In this document: piece after piece, positions 16,001 to 23,369 of the stretch
Layout: each line of letters opens with the position of its first letter
Position numbering within the stretch: position 1 is the stretch's first letter
From: Citrifermentans bemidjiense Bem
GTDB taxonomy: Bacteria > Desulfobacterota > Desulfuromonadia > Geobacterales > Geobacteraceae
Length of the DNA stretch: 64,000 bases
Direction: 5' to 3'
Assembly: GCF_000020725.1 (NCBI RefSeq)
Contig: NC_011146.1
Location: forward strand, 4,530,001 to 4,594,000
The notes under the pieces: generated by a model
Told to the model about the DNA's origin: nothing
Seen by the model: only the letters and a program-made list of their open reading frames with translations
Database searches by the model: none
Made by a program: the position numbers and the translations under genes

Positions 16001-17462
16001 AGCGCGAGGAGAGCATGGGGTCGAGGGTAAAGGAGACGAAGAGGGAAACCAGCACCGCGAAGGCGACGGTCATCCCGAACTGGAAGAAGAAGCGCCCGAC
16101 GATGCCGCGCATGAAGGCTACCGGGACGAAGACCGCCACGATGGACATGGAGGTGGCGAATACCGCGAGGCCGATCTCGGAGGTGCCGATCCGGGCGGCG
16201 GTCAGGTGGTCCTCGCCGTGCTCCAGGTGGCGCACGATGTTCTCCCGCACCACGATGGCGTCGTCGATCAAAAGGCCAATGGCCAGCGAGAGCGCCATCA
16301 TCGTCATGATGTTCAGGGTCATCCCCATGGCATTCATGACGATGAACGAGGAGACGACCGAGATGGGGAGGGTAAGCCCGGTGATCACCGTCGAGCGCCA
16401 GGAGTTGATGAAGCAAAAGACGATGATGACGGTCAAGAGCCCGCCAATCAGCATGGTCTCCTTCACGTCGGCCAGCGACTCGCGGGTGGGGATGGAGGCG
16501 TCGCGCACGACGGTCACTTCGACCCCGGGGGGAAGCTCCTTCCTGAGCTTCTCCACGCTCTTTTTGACCCCGTCGACCACCTCGACCATGTTGGCGCCGG
16601 ACTGCTTCAAGACGTCGAGCGCCACCGCCGGCTCCCCGTTGATGAGGGCGAGCGAGCGCTGCTCCTTGGCGCCGTCGGTGACCTCGGCCACCTCGGACAA
16701 GGTGATGCCCCGGCCGCCCCGCTGCGCGATCACCATGTTGCGGAACCCTTCCACCTGCCCCGGCTTTCCGGAGATGCGGATCGGGTACTCGTTCCCCCCG
16801 TGGGTCAGGCGACCCAGCGGAGTGTTGACGTTCTCGCTTTTCAGCCCCGCCACCACCGCGTCGACCCCGAGCCCTAGCGCCTCCAGGCGGACCGGGTCGA
16901 TGGTGACCGTCACCTCGCGCTTGGCGGAGCCGACCACGTCGACCTTGCCGACCCCGGAAACGTTCTCCAGGCGACGCTTGATCTGCTTGTCGACCAGGGT
17001 GGTCAGCTCCTTGGTGTCGAGCCCCCTCCCCTTAACCGCCAAGGAGACCACCGGAAGCGCGTTGAAGTCGAGCTTCTGGATGATGGGATCCTCGATGCCG
17101 GTGGGGAGATTGCCCCGGATGCCGGCGATCTTCGCCCGCGCCTCCTGGGAGGCCTCGTTGATCTTCTCTTCGAGCCTGAACTCCACCACCACCGTGGAGA
17201 CCCCCTCCCGGGAGTAGGACATCACGTGCTTGACCCCGGCGATCTGGTTCACCGCCTCCTCGATCTTCTTGGAGACCTCGCGCTCGATGCTCTCGGGGGA
17301 GGCGCCGGGGAACTTGGTGACGACGGAGATAACTGGGATCTCCACGCTCGGGAACATCTCGACGGAAAGCCTGCGGTAGGAGAAAAGCCCCAGGGTAACC
17401 AGGGCGAGCATCAGCACCGCCGCGAACACGGGGCGTTTTATGGACAGGTCGGAAAGGATCAT
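13050..17462 (-). CDS. RND efflux pump fused to a TolC-like outer-membrane factor
   Basis: A single open frame of 1470 residues. Residues 1 to about 1030 are a complete HAE1-type RND permease: it begins MILSDLSIKRPVFA, has the TM4 proton-relay aspartates in LSLAIGLLIDDAIVV and the TM10 lysine in MLMGLVTKNAILLVDYAK. Residues about 1034-1057 form a second hydrophobic, signal-like segment (AAVLLLGLSLTLALTPG) ending near LAGEA. Residues about 1058-1470 are an outer-membrane factor with two repeated halves of coiled coil and beta strand, as in TolC. The pump would drive export by proton motive force and the OMF would form the exit duct. The two are normally separate genes; cleavage at the internal signal segment could separate them. 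A lost stop codon is the simple alternative origin. Confidence 0.9.
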   Translation of the reverse strand: MILSDLSIKRPVFAAVLMLALVTLGLFSYRRLSVEMFPSVEIPVISVVTKFPGASPESIEREVSKKIEEAVNQIAGVKHVMSYSREGVSTVVVEFRLEEKINEASQEARAKIAGIRGNLPTGIEDPIIQKLDFNALPVVSLAVKGRGLDTKELTTLVDKQIKRRLENVSGVGKVDVVGSAKREVTVTIDPVRLEALGLGVDAVVAGLKSENVNTPLGRLTHGGNEYPIRISGKPGQVEGFRNMVIAQRGGRGITLSEVAEVTDGAKEQRSLALINGEPAVALDVLKQSGANMVEVVDGVKKSVEKLRKELPPGVEVTVVRDASIPTRESLADVKETMLIGGLLTVIIVFCFINSWRSTVITGLTLPISVVSSFIVMNAMGMTLNIMTMMALSLAIGLLIDDAIVVRENIVRHLEHGEDHLTAARIGTSEIGLAVFATSMSIVAVFVPVAFMRGIVGRFFFQFGMTVAFAVLVSLFVSFTLDPMLSSRWHDPAIELKGRRKGIARLLDRFNDRFDAWADSYRKAISWALNHRKTVLAAAFLSFAAGIAIFGTLESSFMTNDDKGEFQVVFKTAPDASIAESTDRLKAVLAVIKGVPEVEHTYASIGAGDSGTVQSGALYVKLKEKAHRKRSQEEVQQAFREKLKAIPGITTSIERVGDVGGAQKPLQVNLKGEDIPTLKRYAAQLKQEIYKIPGVVDLEVTLDHDIPEYRMTVDRARAQDAGVNTNDIASTVSRLVGGEAVTTYEDEDGDAVDLRVRLPEALRRDPGQVRDLKLAVAKGDETALVPLANLVSYEVSNTPSEINRRDLSRLVTISANLDGLPIGTAVEKVKEAAARVPMQPGYSVGFSGEAEDMAESFGYMAESLIIAIIFVYLILAAQFESFLEPLAIMLSLPLSVVGMAGMLKLTGDTVNIMSLIGLIMLMGLVTKNAILLVDYAKVLQGRGMDRFQAVVEAGRTRLRPIVMTTLAMIFGMLPLFFALGSGAEMRAPMARAVVGGLLTSTLLTLLVVPVMYTVLDDLEEWLRRKWKGKKARGAGQAAVLLLGLSLTLALTPGLCLAGEARTLTLDDALSIAMEQNRDIQKARAYAQLVQGKYLEERAAALPSLALNASADYVRDNSQSAFTGGISSSRQRLADLRLTQTLFSWGKIGAAIRGAKEGMKTAEDQLRLFQQAARRDVTVSFYDVLLAKELRALALSNLQQKERHLAEAVKRLAAGVATDYDVLAARVGVDNARPELIRRENAIKTAKERLRLVLALEPGELEVTGVLQAVPVPIPAFEESLTLARRMRPELSDLKHRVGISRELVEIAAAENKPQLDLRGGFGYHQLEAAGRDWQGTAYDVGLFLTFPFFDGFKTKGKVEQAKSDLRTRELEQAQQLDAVSLEVRDAGFNVTEAAEILKALSGTVTQAERLLGMAEQGYQLGVKTRLEVEDAEANLVQARSNLAQARRDYQVSLVNLTWATGVLGEVPLSAL

Positions 17463-17485
17463 TTAGCTCGTTCCTCGAAGGTGAA

Positions 17486-18649
17486 TCAGGGCCTGGAAGA
17501 AGGGAGGTTCGCCACCTGGACGCGGTCGCCGTCCTTTACGTTGAATCCGCCGCGGCCGATGACCTGTTCGCCGCCCTTGACGCCGGAGAGTATCTCGACC
17601 AGCTCCCCCGAGACCGCGCCGGTAGCCACCTCGCGCCTGCGGGCGACACCGTTTTCCACGACGAAGAGGTAGCCCGAGCGCCGGTCGAGATCCAGGGCCG
17701 CCAGCGTCGCGCGCGGCACCTGCAGTACGTCCTTGCGGGAGCCGGTGACTATCTTCCCTTTGACGAAGAGCCCCCCCTTGAGCACTTCCGGAACGTTGGG
17801 GACCTCGGCTATCACCTTGAGCGAGCGATCGGCCTCTTCAACGGAAGGATTTATGAACATGACTTTGCCGGTGAAGGTTTTACCGGGGACACCGTCGGTT
17901 ACGAACTGCAGCGGCTGGCCGAGCTTCACCGCAGCCATCTGCGAGGAGGGGACGGTGACGGTCAGGTTCATCAGCCTGTTGTCGACGATCTTGAAGATGG
18001 GCTTTGCGGCGGCCGCGTCGCTCGTCAGCGAGCCGACGTTCACGTCCTTGAAGGCGACTACCCCGTCGATGGGGGAGCGGACCATCCCCTTGGAGAGCCT
18101 GACCCGCAATTGGGAGAGTTCCTCCTCGCCGGCGCGGATCTGCGCCCGGGCCGCCTCGATCCTGGCCTTGGCCGCCTCGGAATCGGAAACGGCGTCGTCG
18201 ACCGACTGCTGCGTGGCGAGCCCCGCCTGCTTCAGCTTAATCTGGCGCTCCTTCTCGCGTTCGCTCCTGTCGGCCGCCACCTTGACCTGGATGAGGGACG
18301 CCCTGGCGTTCTGCACGTTCGCCTCGGCGCGCTTCACCAGCGCCTCGGTCTCGGCAAGCCCTATGCGCGCCAGAGGCTGCCCCTTGCGAACCCGGACCCA
18401 CTCGGTCACGTAAAGTTCCTTGACAAGGCCCGGTATCTCGGTCTTCACCTCGGCCTCGTTCTTGGCCGCCAGCGTCCCGGTCACGTCGATGCCGTCAATA
18501 AGGTCGCTCCCTTTTACCGGCAGCACTTCCACCGCGATGAGGGGTGCTCCCGCGGGGACTTTCGCCTCGCTTTTGCCGGAGCAGCCGGTCCCGCCACCCA
18601 GCAGCAGGGTGGCTCCCAGGGCCGCCAACACCAAATTGCTTGTCTTCAT
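17486..18649 (-). CDS. RND efflux periplasmic adaptor subunit (HlyD/AcrA family)
   Basis: A 387-residue membrane-fusion protein that links the inner-membrane pump to the outer-membrane duct. It has an N-terminal signal segment with Cys at about 23 (GGGTGC, a weak lipobox because the -3 residue is Gly), a lipoyl-like beta part, an alpha-helical hairpin (about 100-200, VKRAEANVQNARASL onward) and a beta-barrel region with DGVVAFKDVNVGSL and GEQVIGRGGFNVKDGDRV. It lies 23 bases upstream of the fused pump gene and 25 bases after tetR, all in one operon. Confidence 0.92.
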   Translation of the reverse strand: MKTSNLVLAALGATLLLGGGTGCSGKSEAKVPAGAPLIAVEVLPVKGSDLIDGIDVTGTLAAKNEAEVKTEIPGLVKELYVTEWVRVRKGQPLARIGLAETEALVKRAEANVQNARASLIQVKVAADRSEREKERQIKLKQAGLATQQSVDDAVSDSEAAKARIEAARAQIRAGEEELSQLRVRLSKGMVRSPIDGVVAFKDVNVGSLTSDAAAAKPIFKIVDNRLMNLTVTVPSSQMAAVKLGQPLQFVTDGVPGKTFTGKVMFINPSVEEADRSLKVIAEVPNVPEVLKGGLFVKGKIVTGSRKDVLQVPRATLAALDLDRRSGYLFVVENGVARRREVATGAVSGELVEILSGVKGGEQVIGRGGFNVKDGDRVQVANLPSSRP

Positions 18650-18674
18650 TTCAAACTCCTCAAGTGGAACCTGG

Positions 18675-19283
18675 TTATTGAGTCGGGGCGATGCCGGTCA
18701 TCAGCAACCGGAGCATCCTCACCATCGTGTCGCGGTCCGGTTTGTTCTCCCTGCAGCAGATCTGCTCGTTTATGGTCGAGGTGACGATGGCCATGACCGC
18801 ACCGGCCACGTCCTCGACGCTCCCTTCTTTCAGCTCGGACTCTCTCATGCCGGAACTCACCAACTGCTGCAGCACCTCCGTCAATCTGGCAGGAAAGACA
18901 TCCAGGTCGAACTTGGGCGTCCCCTGGGGAGGCCCGAAGTAGATGGAGTTGATCAGTCGAACCATGGGGAGGCTCTCGATGGATATGTCGAAGAGATCGC
19001 CGCAGAACTGGATGATCTTCTCTTGTGCGAACCCGGCCAAGGAAAACGCCCTGGCGGCCATGGAGTCCAGTATCTGGTACGAGGTCTCCATCAACTCCAG
19101 GTAGATCCCTTCCTTGCTCCCGAAGTAGTAGTAGAGAACCGGCTTGGTCACCCCGGCCTTTTCCACAATCTCGCGCACCGAGGCGGCAGCGTATCCCTTC
19201 TCGTTGAACAGCGTCAGCGCGGAGAAAAGGAGCCTCTCCCTGGCCCCCGGTTCGGGCTCGATCTCTGTGGTTACAACCGTCAT
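18675..19283 (-). CDS. TetR family transcriptional regulator
   Basis: A 202-residue regulator with an N-terminal helix-turn-helix (TLFNEKGYAAASVREIVEKAG followed by the recognition helix TKPVLYYYFGSKEGIYLEL) and a helical ligand-binding domain. It is the first gene of the tetR-adaptor-pump operon, and the palindrome overlapping the operon promoter is the likely operator. It would therefore repress the efflux operon and itself until the pump substrate binds. The ligand is unknown. Confidence 0.93.
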   Translation of the reverse strand: MTVVTTEIEPEPGARERLLFSALTLFNEKGYAAASVREIVEKAGVTKPVLYYYFGSKEGIYLELMETSYQILDSMAARAFSLAGFAQEKIIQFCGDLFDISIESLPMVRLINSIYFGPPQGTPKFDLDVFPARLTEVLQQLVSSGMRESELKEGSVEDVAGAVMAIVTSTINEQICCRENKPDRDTMVRMLRLLMTGIAPTQ

Positions 19284-19312
19284 GCTTACTCCTCATCCCT
19301 CTGGTCAAAAAC

Positions 19313-19352
19313 TTACCGATCGGTAAATACAACGAGCCGGCGATCGTGTCAA
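19313..19352 (-). promoter_or_regulatory. Promoter and TetR-type operator of the efflux operon
   Basis: On the minus strand TTGACA (19347-19352), a 17-base spacer and TATTTA (19324-19329) form a good sigma-70 promoter. A perfect 14-bp palindrome, TTACCGATCGGTAA at 19313-19326, overlaps the downstream end of the -10. It has the form of operators bound by TetR/AcrR regulators, so repressor binding would block polymerase directly. Confidence 0.8.
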
Positions 19353-19447
19353 GGATTAAGTTCAACTAACCTGCCGAGAGATGGAGGCGCAAGGGCGCCG
19401 GGAGACCTTGATCATGACGCTTCGAGAACAGGACCTGCATAGACGCG

Positions 19448-19479
19448 AAAAGGGCCTGGCGCCTGCGCCAAGCCCTTTT
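19448..19479. terminator. Bidirectional terminator hairpin
   Basis: AAAAGGGC and TGGCGC arms pair with GCGCCA and GCCCTTTT around a 2-base loop, with one mismatch. With T-rich sequence on both strands it can end minus-strand transcripts from the multicopper oxidase gene before the tetR promoter. Confidence 0.65.
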
Positions 19480-19510
19480 CCTTTTGTAAGTTTCGATTAG
19501 CTTCCGGCTT

Positions 19511-19543
19511 CCCTCACCCCGGCCCTCTCCCAGAGGGAGAGGG
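19511..19543. repeat. Dispersed CCCTCACCCC/CCCTCTCCC palindromic repeat
   Basis: CCCTCACCCCGG followed by the perfect hairpin CCCTCTCCC-AGA-GGGAGAGGG (one base shared). The same sequence, with AA in place of GG, occurs at 39299-39332 inside the cytochrome bc operon. Confidence 0.65.
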
Positions 19544-19684
19544 AGGATGGAGAGAGGGTGGCCGCAGGCCGGGCCTGCTCGCCGCAGCGCTTCGGTCCGC
19601 GTAGGCGGGTGAGGGTTGATCTCCTTCCCAAGGTCCACCTTGGGAACGCAAAGCGGTCGAAGCTCCGGCTTCGCAAACCGCGAA

Positions 19685-19716
19685 GGGGGACAGGCACCTG
19701 GCGGAGCCAGTCCCCC
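19685..19716. repeat. REP-like palindromic repeat, copy 2
   Basis: Same element as 235-265 with one extra G in the centre, bounded by GGGGGAC and GTCCCCC. It lies directly after the multicopper oxidase stop. Confidence 0.6.
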
Positions 19717-19721
19717 GGAGG

Positions 19722-22061
19722 TTAGAAGTCGACCCCTTTCACAAAGCTCCTGACCCCGTTGGGGTTGGGGGTCACCTCGTCCGGCCGCATCATCTCGTTG
19801 TCCTCGTGGTCGATGATGTGGCAATGCCAGACGTAGCCGTCGCCGCCGTTGGGATCGAAGGGGAAGAAGGCGGAGGCAGCCGGGGTGGTTGCGGCCAAAT
19901 CGGTCGGAGCCCAGCGTACTGCAATCCGGGTGACCTGTCCCGGCAGCGCCATGACGGTGTCCTTCCAACCGGCTTCATGCGGCAGGGCTGGCGCCGCCGG
20001 CCCCTGCAGGTAGAGCGGCTTTCCTTTCACGAGGGCCGCGACATCGGGGTTCCCGCCCACGGCCCGTACGTTGGCAGGGTTGCCGTCGTAGCTTAGCGGC
20101 GGCCCGAACCCGGGGATATAGGCCCCCGCAGGGTACGGCTTCATGGTCATCGGGTCGAAGCCGCCGCCAGGGAAAGCCTTGCTATATGCTGCGCTGTACC
20201 CGTTGACGTCGAAGTTCTGCCTGTTGATCAGCTGGAACTGGACCAGGTGCAGGTGAATCGGGTGAGCGTCGGCTGTCAGGTTGACGATCTCCCAGACCTC
20301 GGTCTCGCCTTCGTTGGGGCGCTCGGAGATGTAGTTGGTCCCCTTGGCGTCGAGCGTCAGCCCCGGGATGGGCTCGAAGGTGTAGTGCCCGGTTGCCGCG
20401 TTAACGCCGTTGATCCGTTTGCCGTTCCACTTGGTGTTGTTGACGAGGATCTCCAACGGTCCGCCGGGGTAGGAGACCGGCAACCCGGTTATGGGATCCG
20501 TCGTCATTTGCGGCATCCCCATGACCTCGTTCAGGGTCAACTGGCGCGTCTTTTGGACCGGGACGGCGACCGTGCCCGTAGCCGGGTTGACCAGTCGCAC
20601 CATCGGCTGGCGCAGCGTCGCGCCGGCAAGCGCCGGGTTGAAGGAAGCATCTGTTGCCGGCGCAGCGCCGATCAGGAACTGCATGATCCTCCCCTCGGTG
20701 TTGCCGTCGGGAGATTCCCCAGAAGGATAAGGGGCCTTCGCGGTGTTCTTGAGCAGCCATTTTCCGGAATAGGCTAAGCCGTTGGGGCCGATCCGCCCGG
20801 CCTGGAAACCCGCGAAGTCGACGATGACCTGGTAGCGCTCGCCCGGCATGATGACCAATTTCCCTTTGGTCGCCGGAACTGGCTTGTCAAGATAGCCGCC
20901 GTCGGTGCCGATTACCCACAGCGCCGGACCAGGGTTCTTGGACACCGGATCGGTCAGGAACATCTCGTAGGTTCTCGCGTTGGACCCGTTGAGAAACAGG
21001 AAGGTGTAGCGTTTGGCCTGGACGTTCTTGTAGGGCCAGGACTTGCCGTTCACCACCATGACGTCGCCCAGGAATTCCGGGTTCCAGTAAGGGTGCTCGG
21101 GGTTGAGCGCCCAGAGAAGCCCTCCTGCGCCGCCTGCGCTGAAGAAGAGCTGGCCGGAGGTGTCGAACATGCGGTCCTGGAGCACCAGCGGCACGAGTTC
21201 AGGGAGGTTCGCCGGATCCTTGGCAGGGTCAGCCACCAGGTAGGCGCCGGCCAGTCCCGCATAGACGTTGAGGCGGGTAGCACCGAGTGTGTGGTCGTGG
21301 AACCAGATGGGAGCGGTTTCCTGGGTATTGGGGTAGCGGTAGATCGCGTAGTTGGTGGCAGCAGCGCCGTCCCTGCTGTAGTAGGAAGCGCCTTTGAGGA
21401 CGCCCGTAGAGCCGTTGTTGGTGAACCAGGAGTCGGGACCGCCATCCAACTGCGGCGGCACTTCACCGCCGTGCAGGTGCACGGCTGCCGGGATCTGCAC
21501 CTCGCCGAACTGACCGGCGGCGAACTCGCCGTAGTTGAAGGAGCAAGCGCTCCCGAAAGCCGGCGGCATCGACATGTGCGAGCACATGCTCATCCCCATG
21601 TTGAGCGGATCGGCCCAGTGCATGGTCTGGTCCGTGCTGTACTTGTAGGCCAGCACCTTGGTGGCGTTGACCGTGGGAAGCTCGTTGACGAACTTCATTT
21701 CAGTTGCGACGCCGCGGGTGGCGGCAATGACCGGGCCGATGTAGGACTGGCGCCCGGGAACGGATCCGTCCGGCAACTGGTTCGCCACCTGTCCGGGCTG
21801 TAAGTAGCCCCAGACCCAGGTCCCGGTGTATCCGGGCACGGTGTTGGCCGGCAGGATCATGCTCTTGAACTCCTTCATGCGCAGTTCGATCTGGCCCGCG
21901 CCGGCAGGAACAAGATCCAAGTCAGGCAGGGGATCGACAAACTGCGGTATAGCAGAACCTGGCAACTGCACCTGGTTGGGAACTCCTGCCCACGCTGTTG
22001 TCAATAACGAGGCGATGAGTGCGACTGTGCCAACGGCACCGAGTAACCGTCCCTTTTTCAT
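19722..22061 (-). CDS. Multicopper oxidase, OmpC/OmpB-like exported protein
   Basis: A 779-residue exported protein. All four copper-binding motifs are present: HLHGG near 194, WFHDHTLG near 253, HPIHLHLVQF near 604 and the type 1/trinuclear motif WHCHIIDHEDNEMMRP near 748. A signal peptide runs from MKKGRLLG to about TTAWA. The start at 22061 is chosen over an upstream ATG because GGAGGG lies 7 bases before it. Length and motif set resemble the multicopper proteins OmpB/OmpC of Geobacter sulfurreducens, of which OmpB is needed for Fe(III) oxide reduction; whether this enzyme oxidises metal ions, copper or organics cannot be told from sequence. It is monocistronic. Confidence 0.9.
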   Translation of the reverse strand: MKKGRLLGAVGTVALIASLLTTAWAGVPNQVQLPGSAIPQFVDPLPDLDLVPAGAGQIELRMKEFKSMILPANTVPGYTGTWVWGYLQPGQVANQLPDGSVPGRQSYIGPVIAATRGVATEMKFVNELPTVNATKVLAYKYSTDQTMHWADPLNMGMSMCSHMSMPPAFGSACSFNYGEFAAGQFGEVQIPAAVHLHGGEVPPQLDGGPDSWFTNNGSTGVLKGASYYSRDGAAATNYAIYRYPNTQETAPIWFHDHTLGATRLNVYAGLAGAYLVADPAKDPANLPELVPLVLQDRMFDTSGQLFFSAGGAGGLLWALNPEHPYWNPEFLGDVMVVNGKSWPYKNVQAKRYTFLFLNGSNARTYEMFLTDPVSKNPGPALWVIGTDGGYLDKPVPATKGKLVIMPGERYQVIVDFAGFQAGRIGPNGLAYSGKWLLKNTAKAPYPSGESPDGNTEGRIMQFLIGAAPATDASFNPALAGATLRQPMVRLVNPATGTVAVPVQKTRQLTLNEVMGMPQMTTDPITGLPVSYPGGPLEILVNNTKWNGKRINGVNAATGHYTFEPIPGLTLDAKGTNYISERPNEGETEVWEIVNLTADAHPIHLHLVQFQLINRQNFDVNGYSAAYSKAFPGGGFDPMTMKPYPAGAYIPGFGPPLSYDGNPANVRAVGGNPDVAALVKGKPLYLQGPAAPALPHEAGWKDTVMALPGQVTRIAVRWAPTDLAATTPAASAFFPFDPNGGDGYVWHCHIIDHEDNEMMRPDEVTPNPNGVRSFVKGVDF

Positions 22062-22188
22062 ATAAATTCCCTCCTCTCCCATAGCACTGACAACTTGCAA
22101 ACCTAAGAGCAACTTGTATTCCAAATTGTATCTGTTCGTTTTTTATTGCATTTTAAGTCAGTCAAATAGAAGAGTTGTATACTCCTAT

Positions 22189-22230
22189 GACAGTTTTGCT
22201 TGGGATTAATGAGCAACTGTCTTTTTTTTT
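22189..22230 (+). terminator. Orphan intrinsic terminator
   Basis: GACAGTT (22189-22195) pairs with AACTGTC (22215-22221), with an additional GCT/AGC pairing inside, followed by nine T residues. The only gene upstream is the multicopper oxidase, which reads the other way, so the terminator may end a small RNA made from its leader region or an antisense transcript. Confidence 0.5.
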
Positions 22231-22444
22231 GCACCCTTTGTTTCTGTAGAGCTGTCAACGGGACGGTAAGGCACGGTAAGCAGGCGATCTGGCGCTATGG
22301 AGGCGCCGGCCCAGAGGCGGTTTACTTGCTTCACCTCAAATGAGGCAGCAGACAAGATCATTTGCGGCGAAGCAAGAAGGCTCTGTCCGCCGCTATTGGA
22401 TTGCAATCCTAATCATTCCGGTCACTTAGTAATATTTTGCAGGT

Positions 22445-22460
22445 TGGCACGCCGTATGCT
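22445..22460 (+). promoter_or_regulatory. Sigma-54 promoter of the Lys/Ala-rich exported protein
   Basis: TGGCACGCCGTATGCT fits the -24/-12 consensus TGGCACG-N4-TTGCW with correct GG to GC spacing of 12 and a single mismatch in the -12 part. Predicted start of transcription near 22471 gives a leader of about 32 bases. It implies activation by an NtrC-type regulator. Confidence 0.75.
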
Positions 22461-22502
22461 AAAGAGAGATCATAATTCAACCCACTCCCAAGGAGATTCA
22501 AA

Positions 22503-22745
22503 ATGAAAAAAGTTATGTCCTCCGTCGTTGCTGCTCTCGTTGCCGTTGCTTTCGCTGGTGTTGTCTACGCTGCTGACGCTGCTCCGGCTGCCGCTCCGGC
22601 TGCTGAAGTGAAGAAAGAAGAAAAAGCTCCGGTTAAGAAAGCAGCCAAGAAGAAACATGCTAAGAAGCACGCTAAGAAAGCTGCTGTGAAAAAAGAAGAA
22701 AAAGCTCCGGCCGCTGCTCCGGCTCCGGCAGAAGGCGCGAAGTAG
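22503..22745 (+). CDS. Exported Lys/Ala-rich small protein
   Basis: An 80-residue protein with a signal peptide of about 23 residues ending VVYAA. The mature part is almost only Ala, Pro, Lys, Glu and a few His (KKAAKKKHAKKHAKKAAVKK), so it is strongly basic in the middle. A ribosome binding site AAGGAG precedes the ATG. It is transcribed alone from a sigma-54 promoter and ends at a strong terminator. Low-complexity proteins of this kind are common in Geobacter periplasms or envelopes; possible roles are polyanion, DNA or metal binding, all unproven. Confidence 0.75.
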   Translation: MKKVMSSVVAALVAVAFAGVVYAADAAPAAAPAAEVKKEEKAPVKKAAKKKHAKKHAKKAAVKKEEKAPAAAPAPAEGAK

Positions 22746-22773
22746 TCTTACGCGTTCACAGAGCAAAAAAGGA

Positions 22774-22806
22774 AGCCGCGCCCAAAAGGGACGCGGCTTT
22801 TTTTGT
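22774..22806 (+). terminator. Rho-independent terminator
   Basis: AGCCGCG (22774-22780) pairs with CGCGGCT (22792-22798) with an inner CCC/GGG, followed by a T-run. It ends the Lys/Ala-rich gene transcript. Confidence 0.85.
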
Positions 22807-22883
22807 TTCCACACTCTTTATTCAAGGTTGCAATCTTACCCCCCGATAAGCTGTGAGTACAAATTACACGCGGAGGGTCAGCT

Positions 22884-23285
22884 ATGCCTATTGTTGCTTG
22901 GGATGTAAGCTTGTCTGTCGGAAACAACGTAATCGATGAACATCACCGCCACCTGGTAGGCTTACTGAACAAGGCCTACGACGAATTCTGTGACAGTAAC
23001 TCCACCATCGCCATGGAATCTCTACTGGAAGAGCTGATCGACTACGCCACCTATCACTTCGCCCACGAAGAAAAGTTGATGACCGCGACGGGCTATCCTG
23101 AGACGCTGCAGCACCTGGAAGAACACGAGCGCTTCGTTAAGAGAGTGACCGAGATGCAGAAAGACGTGGTGACCGGCGACGTCCCCTTCTCCCTCGAAAT
23201 CCTTTCCTTTTTGAGAAACTGGCTGGTGAACCACATTTCCAAGGTCGATACCAAGCTGGGAGCCTACGCCGGCACGCGCCACTGA
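22884..23285 (+). CDS. Bacteriohemerythrin
   Basis: A 133-residue stand-alone hemerythrin of usual length. The di-iron ligands can be traced: His in IDEHHRHL, His and Glu in HFAHEEKLM, His in HLEEHERF and His/Asp in NHISKVDTKL. Hemerythrins bind O2 reversibly, and in anaerobes they serve as O2 scavengers, sensors or delivery proteins. It lacks a signal peptide, so it is cytoplasmic. GGAGG precedes the ATG. Its neighbour is thiol peroxidase, consistent with oxygen defence. Confidence 0.95.
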   Translation: MPIVAWDVSLSVGNNVIDEHHRHLVGLLNKAYDEFCDSNSTIAMESLLEELIDYATYHFAHEEKLMTATGYPETLQHLEEHERFVKRVTEMQKDVVTGDVPFSLEILSFLRNWLVNHISKVDTKLGAYAGTRH

Positions 23286-23369
23286 AGCGGCAGCACGCCT
23301 TCTGTTCCTTGCAATTCAGCGGAAATCGCTTACGCTTTCCCGGAATTTTATTTTTAATGGGAGGAACAG

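Larger units (their letters stand above)
19284..19721. other. Intergenic region between multicopper oxidase and tetR
   Basis: Contains the tetR promoter and operator (19313-19352), a strong bidirectional hairpin (19448-19479), a dispersed CCCTCTCCC repeat (19511-19543), further small inverted repeats around 19625-19680 (for example CCAAGG/CCTTGG and GAAGC/GCTTC) and the second REP-like repeat (19685-19716). No gene is supported. Confidence 0.6.
22062..22502. other. Intergenic region upstream of multicopper oxidase and Lys-rich gene
   Basis: About 440 bases between divergent genes. The part next to the oxidase is AT-rich. It holds a plus-strand terminator-like hairpin with no plus-strand gene upstream (22189-22230) and a sigma-54 promoter (22445-22460). 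Small open frames around 22206-22506 lack ribosome binding sites and family features. Confidence 0.55.
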
